This document shows, piece by piece, positions 51,443-61,495 of a stretch of 64,000 bases of DNA. Source of the stretch: Roseivirga sp. (GTDB lineage Bacteria; Bacteroidota; Bacteroidia; Cytophagales; Cyclobacteriaceae). The stretch lies in assembly GCA_021404565.1 (NCBI GenBank), contig JAAWWF010000026.1, forward strand, positions 434,001-498,000, given 5' to 3'. Each line of letters opens with the position of its first letter. Positions within the stretch are counted from its first letter, which is position 1. Position numbers and translations under genes: made by a program. Under the pieces are notes generated by a model that saw only the letters and a program-made list of their open reading frames with translations, searched no databases and was not told the origin of the DNA.

Positions 51443-53899
51443 TTATTCTTCTCTCAGACTATTTACGGGGTTTACCCGGCTGGCCTTGATGGTTTGACCT
51501 GCCATAAACAAGGCAGAGACTATGGCAATCATTACCAGTGGAAGCACATACACCCATATAGGGATACTGATTCTGAGAGCATAACTGTTGAGCCAGGCAT
51601 TGGCCAGGTAATATACCAAAGGAGAAGCCAATAAGGCGGAAATGATCAGGGCGGTAAACGCATTTTCAGACAGCAAACGAAGCAGTTGAGTAGGTGTGGC
51701 GCCCAGGATTTTCCTGATACCCAACTCCTTTTTCTTTTGGGCAACTGTGTAAGCGGTAAGGCCTAAAAGACCCAGGTTGGCAATGACTATGGCCAGCAAA
51801 GCAAAGAGCGTGATTACACCCCGCAATTGTTTTTCACTATTGAATAAACGGTCGAAATGTTCATTCATAAAGAAAGTGACCATGGGGTCGCGGAAAAAGA
51901 ACTCATTCCACGCTTTGCTCAGATAATCGGGTATCTGCCCCATCACGGTTGGGTTGAGCCTGACCATAAAATACTCATCGGCCCACGGGGACTCATAACC
52001 ACGGATCAATGGAAAAACCGCAGGTGTAGTTTCGGGTGAATGAGATTGTTGTTGATGGTCACGAACTACCCCAATGATCGGACTGGTATGTGTATCGGCT
52101 CCAGTGCCTCCCCAACCCAGCCCTTTGCCCAATGCTTCTTCTGCTGTTTCATAGCCAAAGAGTCTCATGGCAGATTCGTTGATCAGCACTCCCCCATTGT
52201 TGGCGGGTCGGTTTTCATCAAAATCAGTTCCTGCCACCAGGGCCAGACCTGTGGTACTGGTAAAGTCGTAATCGATGCGGTGTATTTTGGTAATAAAAGA
52301 CTGGTTGGCACCTGCCGGCCGAAATGAGGAATACCCCACTATGGCTCTGCCCGGGATAAAATTGGCATTGGTCACGCCCAATACCTCCGGCTGATCCAGT
52401 AGTTTTTGCTTAAAATTCTGATAGTCGGCATAGTGATGAGAAGATTTGATTTTGGGGCCTTTGACAACCAGTAGCTGCTCAAGGTCTATACCCATATCCC
52501 TGTCGCGTAAAAAACTGGTTTGCTGATAAATCAGCAGGGTACCGGCAATGAGCAAAATGGTTATCACATATTGAAATACCACCAGGCTTTTGCGTAAAAG
52601 GTTGCCTTTACCTGAAAAACGGAACTGACCTTTGAGCACGAGTACCGGTCTGAAGCCGGAAAGCACCAGTGCAGGGTATACATTGGCCAATAATGAACCC
52701 GCCAGAAACATTGCCATCATCGACCCAATCTGATAGCTGGAAAGGTCGGTCAGCGAAAGCTCCAGCACTACAAAATCGTTGAATATGGGTATTAAAACTA
52801 AAGCCAGGCCAATGCTTAGCACAATGGCCAGTACAGCGAGGGTAAGCGATTCAACCATAAACTGTAGGATGAGCTCTGACTTTTTACTGCCAAGCACCTT
52901 ACGTACGCCTACTTCCCTGGCTCGTTCCAAAGAGCGCGAAGTGCTCAGATTGATATAGTTGATCCAGGCAATGAACAGGATAAAGAAGCTTACAATGGTG
53001 AGTACTTTCAGCATATTGGCTTTGCCGGCTGTTTTGTATTCATCGGAATATTGGTGTCCCAGGCTTATGTCGGTGAGGGGCTGAAACCAGGCCTTCATTT
53101 CTTCATTCCGAGGCCCGTAGATAAGCTGCTGTTTTTCCAGCTCAAATTGCATAAGCTTTTCATTGACGTGATCTATATCAGTGCCGGGCCTGAATTTGAA
53201 ATACACATAAAAGGCCTGCCAAAACCAATGATTTTCAATATCCCATTCAGGATGCTCTGTGAGCTTTGTATACACTGAAGGGATGATGTCTATTTGACTG
53301 ATGTGCGTATTGGAGGGTAGGTCTTCGAAGATTCCTGTAATCTCGTAATTGATGGAGCGCTCACCGGTAAGGTTGAGCACGCGGCCCACAGGATTTTGGT
53401 TGCCAAAATATTTACGGGCTGTAGAGGCAGAAATCACTGCAGTATAAGGACGTTTCAGAACTTCTTTTTCGCTGCCAGCCAGTAGGGGAAATGAAAAGAA
53501 CTCAAAAAAAGTAGAGTCGCCATAGTAGACATTGGTTTCCTCAAAAACTGCCGGTGATTCCAGGTCGGTGCGTGAGGCCACCTGTCTTTTAGGAACCGTC
53601 TGATGAAGCCGTGTATAGCTCTCTACTTCAGGAATGGCATCGGCAATACTCCAGGCAAAGGGTGGTGGTGCCTCTGCTCTTTCTCCCTGAGATCGTCCCT
53701 GTTGAATCCAGTGACTGTTGAGGCGGTAAATCCGGTCTTTGTGAACATGAAACTGATCATAGGACGATTCATGGTTGAGATAAAGCCTGAGCAACAGAAA
53801 AGAAACCATGCCCAAAGTGAGGCCGAGGGCATTGATAAATGTAAAAGTTCGCTTTTTCAGCAAGTGCCTGACTGCTGAGGCTAAGTAGATCCGGATCAT
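51443..53899 (-). CDS. FtsX/MacB-type ABC transporter permease, large form
   Basis: An 818-residue permease. The N-terminal TM (about 20-42, FINALGLTLGMVSFLLLRLY) is followed by a periplasmic MacB_PCD domain (45-280), three TMs of the first FtsX domain (about 290-430, with SLERAREVGVRKVLGSKK), a further TM and a second periplasmic domain, and a second FtsX domain ending ASRVNPVNSLREE. The pattern ELGIRKILGATPTQLLRLL marks the coupling helix. Such Bacteroidota permeases work with a MacB-like ATPase; none is in this window. Confidence 0.92.
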   Translation of the reverse strand: MIRIYLASAVRHLLKKRTFTFINALGLTLGMVSFLLLRLYLNHESSYDQFHVHKDRIYRLNSHWIQQGRSQGERAEAPPPFAWSIADAIPEVESYTRLHQTVPKRQVASRTDLESPAVFEETNVYYGDSTFFEFFSFPLLAGSEKEVLKRPYTAVISASTARKYFGNQNPVGRVLNLTGERSINYEITGIFEDLPSNTHISQIDIIPSVYTKLTEHPEWDIENHWFWQAFYVYFKFRPGTDIDHVNEKLMQFELEKQQLIYGPRNEEMKAWFQPLTDISLGHQYSDEYKTAGKANMLKVLTIVSFFILFIAWINYINLSTSRSLERAREVGVRKVLGSKKSELILQFMVESLTLAVLAIVLSIGLALVLIPIFNDFVVLELSLTDLSSYQIGSMMAMFLAGSLLANVYPALVLSGFRPVLVLKGQFRFSGKGNLLRKSLVVFQYVITILLIAGTLLIYQQTSFLRDRDMGIDLEQLLVVKGPKIKSSHHYADYQNFKQKLLDQPEVLGVTNANFIPGRAIVGYSSFRPAGANQSFITKIHRIDYDFTSTTGLALVAGTDFDENRPANNGGVLINESAMRLFGYETAEEALGKGLGWGGTGADTHTSPIIGVVRDHQQQSHSPETTPAVFPLIRGYESPWADEYFMVRLNPTVMGQIPDYLSKAWNEFFFRDPMVTFFMNEHFDRLFNSEKQLRGVITLFALLAIVIANLGLLGLTAYTVAQKKKELGIRKILGATPTQLLRLLSENAFTALIISALLASPLVYYLANAWLNSYALRISIPIWVYVLPLVMIAIVSALFMAGQTIKASRVNPVNSLREE

Positions 53900-54378
53900 G
53901 AATTAAAATGTCGGTTGAACCCTGGTTTTTACTCCTGTAACCGACTACGGTTCTGCAATCCCCGTGTACTACCAGCCAATTGGGTCAAACGACACAGATA
54001 ATAAGTCAAATCGAAAGTGCTTACCTATTTTTGTGCGACCTCCGGCTGGTTCATATTTCCTGTGCCGACTTGCACGATAAATGAGCTGCGAGGTGAGGCG
54101 CTAGCTGATATAAAATAGTAGCACATATCTCCTCCCAGGATAGAGGAGCTGGAAACAACCGGTCTTTCAGCTTCTTGTCTACAGCTACAACCGCATCTTC
54201 TTTTTCCATGTGCAACTATTTGTATTTCAATCAATCTCTTAAGTGATTCCTTTATGTCAAAAGGGTCACTTTCTGTCGAATTATAGGTATTTGAGAGTAA
54301 AGCGTTGGTTTGAGATATTGACCGAACCATTACTTTGACAAAAGTTATACTTATATTAGTTTGACAAAATGTATATAA
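53900..54378. other. Divergent promoter region between permease and PadR genes
   Basis: No gene recognised. A minus-strand frame (54025-54519) runs into the PadR gene and has no features. Near the PadR start, the word TTTGACAAAA occurs twice (54334-54343 and 54360-54369) with a TATA-rich interval (GTTATACTTATATTAG), a candidate site for PadR autoregulation. Confidence 0.4.
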
Positions 54379-54708
54379 ATGAAAGGTGACAATCTGGGAG
54401 AGTTTGAAGAGCTGGTGATGCTGACCTGTGTGCTGCTGAAAAATGAGGCCTATGGAATCAGAATCGTGGAAGAAATCTTCAATAAAATGGACAGGAGAGT
54501 AAATCTTAGTGCGGTACATGTGACCCTTTACAGACTAGAGGATAAAGGGCTGGTAAACTCTACCATGATGGGAGCGACCAGTCAAAGGGGTGGAAGGAGA
54601 AAACGGGTTTTTGAGGTTACCTCCCTTGGCATCAGGATTCTGAGAGAAACGAAAGCCAAACGAGAGAATCTGTGGAGTCTTATTCCTGAACTGAATCCAC
54701 AATCGTGA
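54379..54708 (+). CDS. PadR-family transcriptional regulator, paired with a permease
   Basis: A 109-residue winged-helix protein: LGEFEELVMLTCVLLKNEAYGIRIVEEI, HVTLYRLEDKGLV and the wing region QRGGRRKRVFEV. PadR proteins repress targets and respond to small molecules. It overlaps the permease gene by 4 bp, forming the PadR-permease pair common in Bacteroidota and Acidobacteria. It is a close relative of the 57334 gene (shared TSQRGGRRKR / TSERGGKRKR). Confidence 0.9.
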   Translation: MKGDNLGEFEELVMLTCVLLKNEAYGIRIVEEIFNKMDRRVNLSAVHVTLYRLEDKGLVNSTMMGATSQRGGRRKRVFEVTSLGIRILRETKAKRENLWSLIPELNPQS

Positions 54709-57317
54709 AGGATCAGTCTGAGCCCCGACCTCCTAAATGGGCATTCCGCTTTTTGGAGTGGTTTTGCCCGCGGCACTTGCAAGAAGGAATTCTTGGTGAC
54801 TTGCTGGAACAATACGAGCTGAACCGGGCAGCGAAAAACCGGCTTGTCTCCAACTGGCTTTTTGTTTACAACAGCCTCAGATTTTTTCGCTACGGAATAC
54901 TTAAAAGAAAAACCATCGGATACCGATCAAACTTTTTAGCCATGTTTAAAAACTACTTTCTCACCTCGTTACGCACATTGCTCAAAAACAAGTTTTACTT
55001 CTTTCTCAATGTGCTGGGGCTTTCCATAGGAATAGCCGCCTGCCTGCTCTGCTATCTGCATATCAGCTATGAGCTCAGCTACGATCAGTACAATACCAAT
55101 GCCGATAATACCTACAGACTGATTACCGGAGACCTGAAAAGTGGAAACGGCTGGGTGAGGGTCTCTGCTCCTATGCCCCCGGCTCTCAAGCGCAATATTC
55201 CTGAGATTGAGCGTTTTGCCCGTTTCACCAATATTACCCGAGACCCCCAGGTGACCGTGGAGTATAACAGAACCATTTTTAGCGAGAGCAAATTCTTTCT
55301 CACCGATCCGGACTTCCTGGAAATTTATGACGTGCCCCTTCTCAGAGGACAGAAGTCGCAGGTACTGGCTGATCAGAATTCGGTGATACTCTCTGCCTCG
55401 GCTGTTAAAAAGTACTTTGGTGATGAAGACCCCATAGGCAAAACGGTACGGGTAGATGATCAATTCAATTTTCAGGTAAGCGGTGTCTTTGAAGACATTC
55501 CCTTTAATGCCCATTTCGATTTTGACTTCCTGATCTCATTTGAAAACCTGGAGCGGGTGCTTCCCGGCACCAGCCTGACCGGTAATTGGGGGCAGTTTAA
55601 TTACTTTGCCTACTTGCAGCTGGCAGCGGGGTCCGATCTGGCAGTCGTACAAACCAAGATTCAGTCTACTGAGATCAACCTGGGTGACAACCGCAATTTT
55701 GATCTGTCTAGAATAGGCATTCAGCCTCTCTCCGAGATTCACTTTATTGACAACCGGGGTAACCTGAAGCAGGCGTATAATTTCAAATACATCTATATCT
55801 ATGGAGCGATCGCTGTTGCCATCCTCTTTATCAGCTTTATCAACTTTGTGAATCTGAGCATAGCGGGTTCTACCAAGCGAATCAAAGAAGTGGGAGTGCG
55901 TAAAGTGGTTGGTGCAGGCCGTGGACAGCTCATTTTACAATTCATTGCCGAGGCTTTTCTGATTGCCTTTTTTGCGGTGGTGGTATCATTGATACTTTCA
56001 AATTACCTGCTGATTCCTGCGGTAAATGAGCTGATGAACAGCCGTATTGTGATGGACTTTAGCGATCCCTTGATGCTGGCCGTATTGGCTGCCATGCTGT
56101 TGCTCATTTCGTTGAGCTCCGGCTCCTATATCGCTTACTTTATTATTTCCTCCAAGCCCATCAGTGCTCTGAAGGGAACGCATACAGCCGGTGGCAAGGG
56201 TACAATCTTCAAGAACATCCTGTTGGGCCTGCAGTTCTGTATCTCCACCGTTCTGATACTTTCCAGTCTGTTTATCTATCAGCAACTACAGTTTTTGGGT
56301 GATAAGGATTTGGGAATGTCCAAAGATCAGATTGTGAATGTGGCCCTGAGCAATAACACAGCACAGGAGAGTGGTGAGGTACTGGCCAGCCGCTTTGGTC
56401 AGATCTCAGGAGTACGTGATGTGGCCGGCTCCAATTTTATACCCGGAGGAGCTAACTGGAACCAGACCGTTTGGTGGGAAGGTCAGGAGGAACCTATCAG
56501 TATGTTCCTTATTGGGGTAGATGAGAATTTTGTGAAGACGGTAGACATGGAACTGCTGGAAGGGGACATGAACCAGATTATTAGCGGGCAGGGTACTCAG
56601 TACATTCTCAATGAAGCTGCCGTAAAACGCATTGGCTGGGAGAGCGCCCTTGGGAAACCCTTTAGTGCACAGGGGCAGCGCAATGCAAAGCCCGTAGCGG
56701 GAGTAGTGAAAGACTATAATTTCCGGTCGTTGCACCATGGCATAGATCCTTGTGTAATGGTAATCAGCAGCAGCCGTACCCATAGCCAGCTGGCGGTAAA
56801 GGTGGATGGTCAGGATGTACGCCAGGTCCTTACTCAGTTGGAAGCGGCTTATAACGAGGTACTGCCTGAAATGCAGTTTGAGTACAGCTTTATGGATGAG
56901 GGTTTTGCCGTGCTCTATGAGGCCGAAACCCGTACCAGCAAGATCGTAGGTGCTTTGACCGGTGTCGCTATTGTGCTGGCTGTGTTGGGCTTATATGCCT
57001 TGCTTACTTTTGCTGTACAGGAGCGCACTCGGGAGCTGGCGATCAGAAAGGTATTGGGTATCAAGCTACAGCAAACGCTCTTCCTCTTGTCGGGTAACTA
57101 TGTAAAACTGTTGATCATCGCCAATGTGGTGGCCATTCCGGTTACCTGGTATATGCTCGATGGCTGGTTGAATAATTTCAACTATCGTGTCAGCCTGGGG
57201 GCGGTGACTTTTATCGCTACCATAGGGCTTACATTTTTGCTGATCTATCTGATTGCAGGTCTGAAAACGATGCAGTCTAACCGTATCAACCCAACTCAGG
57301 CATTAAGGCATGAGTAA
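54705..57317 (+). CDS. FtsX/MacB-type permease with PadR-linked N-terminal prefix domain
   Basis: An 870-residue permease. The N-terminal 75 residues (PPKWAFRFLEWFCPRHLQEGILGDLLEQY) are the prefix domain found in permeases encoded next to PadR genes. Then come a TM (about 100-122), a MacB-type periplasmic domain, an FtsX domain (KRIKEVGVRKVVGAGRGQL), a second periplasmic domain and a second FtsX domain (RTRELAIRKVLGIKLQQTLF) ending MQSNRINPTQALRHE. No ATPase is nearby. Export of a stress-related compound or lipoprotein is possible, not shown. Confidence 0.92.
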   Translation: MKDQSEPRPPKWAFRFLEWFCPRHLQEGILGDLLEQYELNRAAKNRLVSNWLFVYNSLRFFRYGILKRKTIGYRSNFLAMFKNYFLTSLRTLLKNKFYFFLNVLGLSIGIAACLLCYLHISYELSYDQYNTNADNTYRLITGDLKSGNGWVRVSAPMPPALKRNIPEIERFARFTNITRDPQVTVEYNRTIFSESKFFLTDPDFLEIYDVPLLRGQKSQVLADQNSVILSASAVKKYFGDEDPIGKTVRVDDQFNFQVSGVFEDIPFNAHFDFDFLISFENLERVLPGTSLTGNWGQFNYFAYLQLAAGSDLAVVQTKIQSTEINLGDNRNFDLSRIGIQPLSEIHFIDNRGNLKQAYNFKYIYIYGAIAVAILFISFINFVNLSIAGSTKRIKEVGVRKVVGAGRGQLILQFIAEAFLIAFFAVVVSLILSNYLLIPAVNELMNSRIVMDFSDPLMLAVLAAMLLLISLSSGSYIAYFIISSKPISALKGTHTAGGKGTIFKNILLGLQFCISTVLILSSLFIYQQLQFLGDKDLGMSKDQIVNVALSNNTAQESGEVLASRFGQISGVRDVAGSNFIPGGANWNQTVWWEGQEEPISMFLIGVDENFVKTVDMELLEGDMNQIISGQGTQYILNEAAVKRIGWESALGKPFSAQGQRNAKPVAGVVKDYNFRSLHHGIDPCVMVISSSRTHSQLAVKVDGQDVRQVLTQLEAAYNEVLPEMQFEYSFMDEGFAVLYEAETRTSKIVGALTGVAIVLAVLGLYALLTFAVQERTRELAIRKVLGIKLQQTLFLLSGNYVKLLIIANVVAIPVTWYMLDGWLNNFNYRVSLGAVTFIATIGLTFLLIYLIAGLKTMQSNRINPTQALRHE

Positions 57318-57333
57318 GGTGGGAGCGGGCTGT

Positions 57334-57639
57334 TCAGATGCCTGACCAGAGCATATTTCTGTTGTCCTGTATGGCTCGGGCGGCCTCAATACCATTGGCT
57401 GTAGCTGAATAGAGCCTTTTTCGTTTTCCGCCTCGTTCGCTGGTCGCTTCTCCCAGGCTACTGTCGAGAAAACCCTTTTTTTCCAGGCGTTTTAGTACAG
57501 AGACAATGGCAGGAAGAGAAATGTTTCGGTTGAGAAGCTCAACATACTTGCGTAAGACTTCTGCACCGTTGATCGCTCCTTCGCGCATCACGATCAGTAA
57601 CACGGTTTCTTCTAATACACCTAAAGATTCGTTACTCAT
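57334..57639 (-). CDS. PadR-family transcriptional regulator, downstream of a permease
   Basis: A 101-residue winged-helix protein (LEETVLLIVMREGAINGAEVLRKYVELLNRNISLPAIVSVLKRLEKKGFL in pattern, wing TSERGGKRKRLYSA). It starts inside the end of the 57632-60241 permease gene (ATGAGTAA overlap). The order is therefore permease then PadR, the reverse of the 54379-57317 pair. It lies tail to tail with that pair, 16 bp apart. Confidence 0.9.
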   Translation of the reverse strand: MSNESLGVLEETVLLIVMREGAINGAEVLRKYVELLNRNISLPAIVSVLKRLEKKGFLDSSLGEATSERGGKRKRLYSATANGIEAARAIQDNRNMLWSGI

Positions 57640-60241
57640 CTTTTAAAGTATTTATAGGGTTCAACAGGGCAACCTTCAGAATATTGTTGCTCACTACAAT
57701 CACGACAATCGTCAGGACCATCAAAAAACCTATCAGAAAATTCGCAGGCGTAATGTCTATTCTGTAGGCATAGCCATCGAGCCAATTGGTTATCACGAAA
57801 TAAACAGGAGCAAGACAAAGAACAAAAGAAATAGCCGCAACTATCAAATACTGCTTTGCCTGGTAGAGATACAAGGTTGAAACTTCGGCACCCAGCACCT
57901 TTCGAATGGAGAGGTCTTTGGTGGCTTTCTGAGAGATAAACGATGATATTCCGAAAATCCCCATGCTTGCCAGGATCAGAATTACGAGCGCAAGAATGTA
58001 AATGGCATTTCTCTGTGCCAGATCTGACTGGTATTGACCCTTGTAGTGTTCGTTCATAAAGGTGAAGTTGAATGCTTCTACCGGGGAAAATTCATCCCAG
58101 AGCGACCGTATTTGCTCATGTGCCCGTTGGTTGTTGATGTCATTGAAGTTTACCGTGACCACCGGACCGTTGGGAGCCAGGATATAGTAATGAGGCATCA
58201 GCGCACTATGTAATGTGCGATAGTTGAAATCTTTGACGATGCCAATGACCCTTTTCTCCTCTACCACATCACCCCCTCTGAAGAATATCTTAACCTTTTG
58301 CCCCAGGGGAGTTTGCAGACCAAGCTCTCTCGAAGCGGACTCACTGATGATAATGGCACTGGTATCTGAGACCATTTCCCGGGAGAATTCCCGACCCTCA
58401 AGCATTTCTATTTCCAGTGTTTTGAAATAATCATAGCCTATCCAGGCCCGGCTGGTCATTATGCCTTCGTCCTGTCCAAGGGGTACCAGCTCATAATTGT
58501 TGCCAGCCGGCCATCTCAGCGGGAGTTGTGCTGAATTGGTTACACCGTTTACTCCGGGTATATTCAACAAAGCTTCTTTAAAACCCACATAAGCCGGGCG
58601 GTTTTCTCCCCGGTCGTAGCGTTCCATGTACCCAATGTTCTCTACCTCAAAACCCGGGTCCTTTCCCAATATGTAGTTCAGCTGCTCATGAAAGAAGACC
58701 ATGGTAATGATCAGCCCCAGTGAAATGACTACCTGTACAGACATGAGGCTTTTCAGCAGTGCGGAATTCCCGAATCTTGTGGAGATTTTGCCTTGTAGTG
58801 CTGAGATAGGCCTGAAATTGAGAACGTATAAAATGGGAGACAGCGAGGCTGTCAATCCAATGGCAAACACCAGCCCCAAGGTCAGCAAGATAGCCTCTCC
58901 ATTCAGAATCATGGAGGAATAAATCTCAATGGGCAGATCAATTGGCAAATTACCATCCAGCCTGAAAAGGGTGGCATAGGCCAGCACCGTGGCTGTGAAA
59001 ATACTCAGGAAGTTCTCAATAATAATCAGGTAGATAAGCCCTGTTTTGGACGAGCCGAGGATATTTCTCAAGCCCAGTTCCTTTATACGATGAGAAACCT
59101 GGGCAATGTTGATAAATGAATAGTTGACAGCCACAAGAACGATAATGATAATGCCCAGGATCATGATCATGTTGACGAAGCTTCCATTTCCGTTTTCTGC
59201 CAACTCCCAATCTGTAGACTCATCAAGGTGAATGTCGGATACGGGTTGGAGCAAGAAGGAGGCATCTGGCTCGTCTTCGTGTTTTTTTGCAGCATGCAGG
59301 CTTTCCAGTTGTTCAATCACTTCCTCTTCCCGGCCAGCGGCAATCTTTACATAGTGGAATATGAATTCAGCATAATGCCAGTCTGTTGCCAGTCTTGGCT
59401 TATCCCAGAAAGGATTGGCAAAGAAGGTTTTATCATCCAGCAGGAAATCAAATTGGAAATGTGTGTTTTCAGGTAATCGGATTACGCCCGTGATCTCATA
59501 AGGGCGTTCATTGAGCAAGACGATCTTTCCTATAGCTTCCCCTGATCCGAATAATCGTTCTTTTATTTCATAAGTAATGACGGTACGCTGTGGTCCGTCA
59601 AAAGCACTGCTGGCTTGCCCCTCAATAAAATCAAAATCGAATATTTCGAAGAAGTCAGATTTTACTACCATGTGTTTTAATGCATGCCAGGGCGTACCTT
59701 CGGGGTACTGAAAATTTATGCGATCATAGCGTGTATTGATCAGGCCGGTAATACCCTCTATTCCGGCAATTTGCTCCCCGGCATATTGGTGAAGCAGATA
59801 CGAAGTGCTATTCGTACGTTTTTCTTCCTGGTCGTGATTGATCTTTTCAATCCGGTAGAGCCTGTCAGCATCCGTAAAAGAATTGTCGTAAGAGTTTTCG
59901 AACTGGTGAAAGGAATAAATCGCCAGAAAGCATAAGAGACCTATATAGAGTCCCGCGAGGTTAAACAGAAAAATGCGCTTGTTTCCCCTGGCATTTCGCA
60001 AGTACATTTTGATGCTCGATTGGGCCAACTGCATCATAGAAGGACCGAAATTGCGGGTAAATAAGAACCTGGCAGTAAGTAGAACATCCCGCAGAAAATG
60101 TAGTCGTGCTGCGATTTTTTTTCCATTTTCGCACCTCCAGTGATAGTTCGAAAGGATGTCTCCTTCCAGCTCCTGCTGAATATCACTATCACAAAACAGG
60201 CGGAGGTAGGCACTGGCCCAGCGGGGAAAACTATTCATCAT
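57632..60241 (-). CDS. FtsX/MacB-type permease with N-terminal prefix domain
   Basis: An 869-residue permease. The prefix domain (FPRWASAYLRLFCDSDIQQELEGDILSNY) is followed by a TM (about 86-108), a periplasmic MacB-type domain, an FtsX domain (HRIKELGLRNILGSSKTGLIYL), a second periplasmic domain and a second FtsX domain (ATKDLSIRKVLGAEVSTLYLYQ) ending LLNPINTLKDE. It is a distant paralogue of the 54705 gene. Translationally coupled to the PadR gene downstream. Confidence 0.92.
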   Translation of the reverse strand: MMNSFPRWASAYLRLFCDSDIQQELEGDILSNYHWRCENGKKIAARLHFLRDVLLTARFLFTRNFGPSMMQLAQSSIKMYLRNARGNKRIFLFNLAGLYIGLLCFLAIYSFHQFENSYDNSFTDADRLYRIEKINHDQEEKRTNSTSYLLHQYAGEQIAGIEGITGLINTRYDRINFQYPEGTPWHALKHMVVKSDFFEIFDFDFIEGQASSAFDGPQRTVITYEIKERLFGSGEAIGKIVLLNERPYEITGVIRLPENTHFQFDFLLDDKTFFANPFWDKPRLATDWHYAEFIFHYVKIAAGREEEVIEQLESLHAAKKHEDEPDASFLLQPVSDIHLDESTDWELAENGNGSFVNMIMILGIIIIVLVAVNYSFINIAQVSHRIKELGLRNILGSSKTGLIYLIIIENFLSIFTATVLAYATLFRLDGNLPIDLPIEIYSSMILNGEAILLTLGLVFAIGLTASLSPILYVLNFRPISALQGKISTRFGNSALLKSLMSVQVVISLGLIITMVFFHEQLNYILGKDPGFEVENIGYMERYDRGENRPAYVGFKEALLNIPGVNGVTNSAQLPLRWPAGNNYELVPLGQDEGIMTSRAWIGYDYFKTLEIEMLEGREFSREMVSDTSAIIISESASRELGLQTPLGQKVKIFFRGGDVVEEKRVIGIVKDFNYRTLHSALMPHYYILAPNGPVVTVNFNDINNQRAHEQIRSLWDEFSPVEAFNFTFMNEHYKGQYQSDLAQRNAIYILALVILILASMGIFGISSFISQKATKDLSIRKVLGAEVSTLYLYQAKQYLIVAAISFVLCLAPVYFVITNWLDGYAYRIDITPANFLIGFLMVLTIVVIVVSNNILKVALLNPINTLKDE

Positions 60242-60369
60242 AAATCAACTATACAGATGTTAACTTAATACTTGTATACCAGTTGAAAGGTTGCAAAGAT
60301 TCAGATTTTATTCCAAACTATTCTCTTTGCGGCACCAGAAACATTGGCTTACATTGTACATGCAATTGT

Positions 60370-60391
60370 ATCCCGGCTCTTTGACCGGGAT
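60370..60391 (+). repeat. Hairpin before the AI-2E transporter gene
   Basis: ATCCCGG (60370-60376) pairs with CCGGGAT (60385-60391) around an 8-base loop, 17 bp before the ATG. It may be a regulatory stem in the leader; no T-run follows. Confidence 0.45.
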
Positions 60392-60408
60392 TAACAACCT
60401 TAGCTGTT

Positions 60409-61446
60409 ATGAAGAAATTAGCGTTTGCCTCACTGGGTCTGGCCGGTGTATTAGCCCTGCTTATTTATGCAGAAGGAATTCTGATTCCCCTGGTTTTTGG
60501 GGTTATTCTCTGGTTTTTGGGCAAGTCCTTTAAAAAGCTGGTAGAGAAGATTCCCTTTATCAAGAAACGCTTGCCCGGCACGCTGGTCAATATCATTGTC
60601 TTTGTGCTTTTGGTGGTGCTGATCGGGGTTTTATCAAAGCTCATCACCAGCAATGTCGATTCGCTGTTACTCTCTTACGATAGCTATAAACTGAATATTG
60701 ACAAGATACTGGAGATGTTCAACGAACGCTTTCATGTAGATGTGGTGGAGAGCGTAACCAAGGCCTTTGAAGGTTTTGAGTATGGTGAAATCCTAACCAA
60801 TATTGCCAATTCTATCAGCAGTATTTTCGGAGATACCATCATCATACTGGTCTATGCTGCCTTTATGTTTTCTGAAGAAACGAGCTTTAAGCTTAAGCTG
60901 GAGAAGATGTTCAGAGACAAGAAAGAGTATGCCCGCGTGAACGGTATTCTGAGCAAGATTGGCACTTCGTTCAGCGATTATATCAGGCTCAAAACCTATG
61001 TGAGTTTAATGACAGGCGGGGTAGGATACGTTTTTCTGCTCATTATGGGGGTAGACTCTCCCTTCTTCTGGGCACTGCTAATGTTTCTCCTGAATTATAT
61101 CCCTACCATAGGTTCTTTAATTGCCACACTCTTCCCGGCTATTTTCAGCTTAATGCAATTTGGTGACTATACTCCCTTCCTTATTATCCTGGTTGGTCTG
61201 GGCATTATTGAGTGGATCATTGGTAATGTGATTGAGCCGAAATTGATGGGCAATTCGCTCAACCTGAGTCCCCTGGTCACCATCCTGGCCCTGATTGTCT
61301 GGGGGCAGATCTGGGGCATTACCGGTATGCTGCTGAGTACGCCTATTACTGTTGTAATGGTGATTGTATTTTCACAATTTGAAAATACACGCAGTGTGGC
61401 CATTATGCTTTCACAAAATGGGGATATAGATTCGGGGGAGGGGTAG
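60409..61446 (+). CDS. AI-2E/PerM-family transporter
   Basis: A 345-residue membrane protein with about seven TMs: two at the N-terminus (SLGLAGVLALLIYAEGILIPLVFG in pattern), one at about 62-82, and four in the C-terminal half, including LLMFLLNYIPTIGSLIATLFPA and GNVIEPKLMGNSLNLSPLV, which are the family signature. Members export AI-2 or act as Na+/H+ exchangers; the substrate here is unknown. It is divergent from the permease gene and convergent with the ubiquitin-like operon. Confidence 0.92.
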   Translation: MKKLAFASLGLAGVLALLIYAEGILIPLVFGVILWFLGKSFKKLVEKIPFIKKRLPGTLVNIIVFVLLVVLIGVLSKLITSNVDSLLLSYDSYKLNIDKILEMFNERFHVDVVESVTKAFEGFEYGEILTNIANSISSIFGDTIIILVYAAFMFSEETSFKLKLEKMFRDKKEYARVNGILSKIGTSFSDYIRLKTYVSLMTGGVGYVFLLIMGVDSPFFWALLMFLLNYIPTIGSLIATLFPAIFSLMQFGDYTPFLIILVGLGIIEWIIGNVIEPKLMGNSLNLSPLVTILALIVWGQIWGITGMLLSTPITVVMVIVFSQFENTRSVAIMLSQNGDIDSGEG

Positions 61447-61495
61447 CTATACTTGGAGCTTTTTACAATTATGACTTTTCCAAAACGATGGAACG

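Noticed and set aside
54025-54519. 164-residue minus-strand frame with a Cys-rich stretch before the PadR gene
   Set aside because: It overlaps the PadR gene antisense. I considered a peptide precursor, but there is no leader or Gly-Gly motif and no maturation gene nearby.
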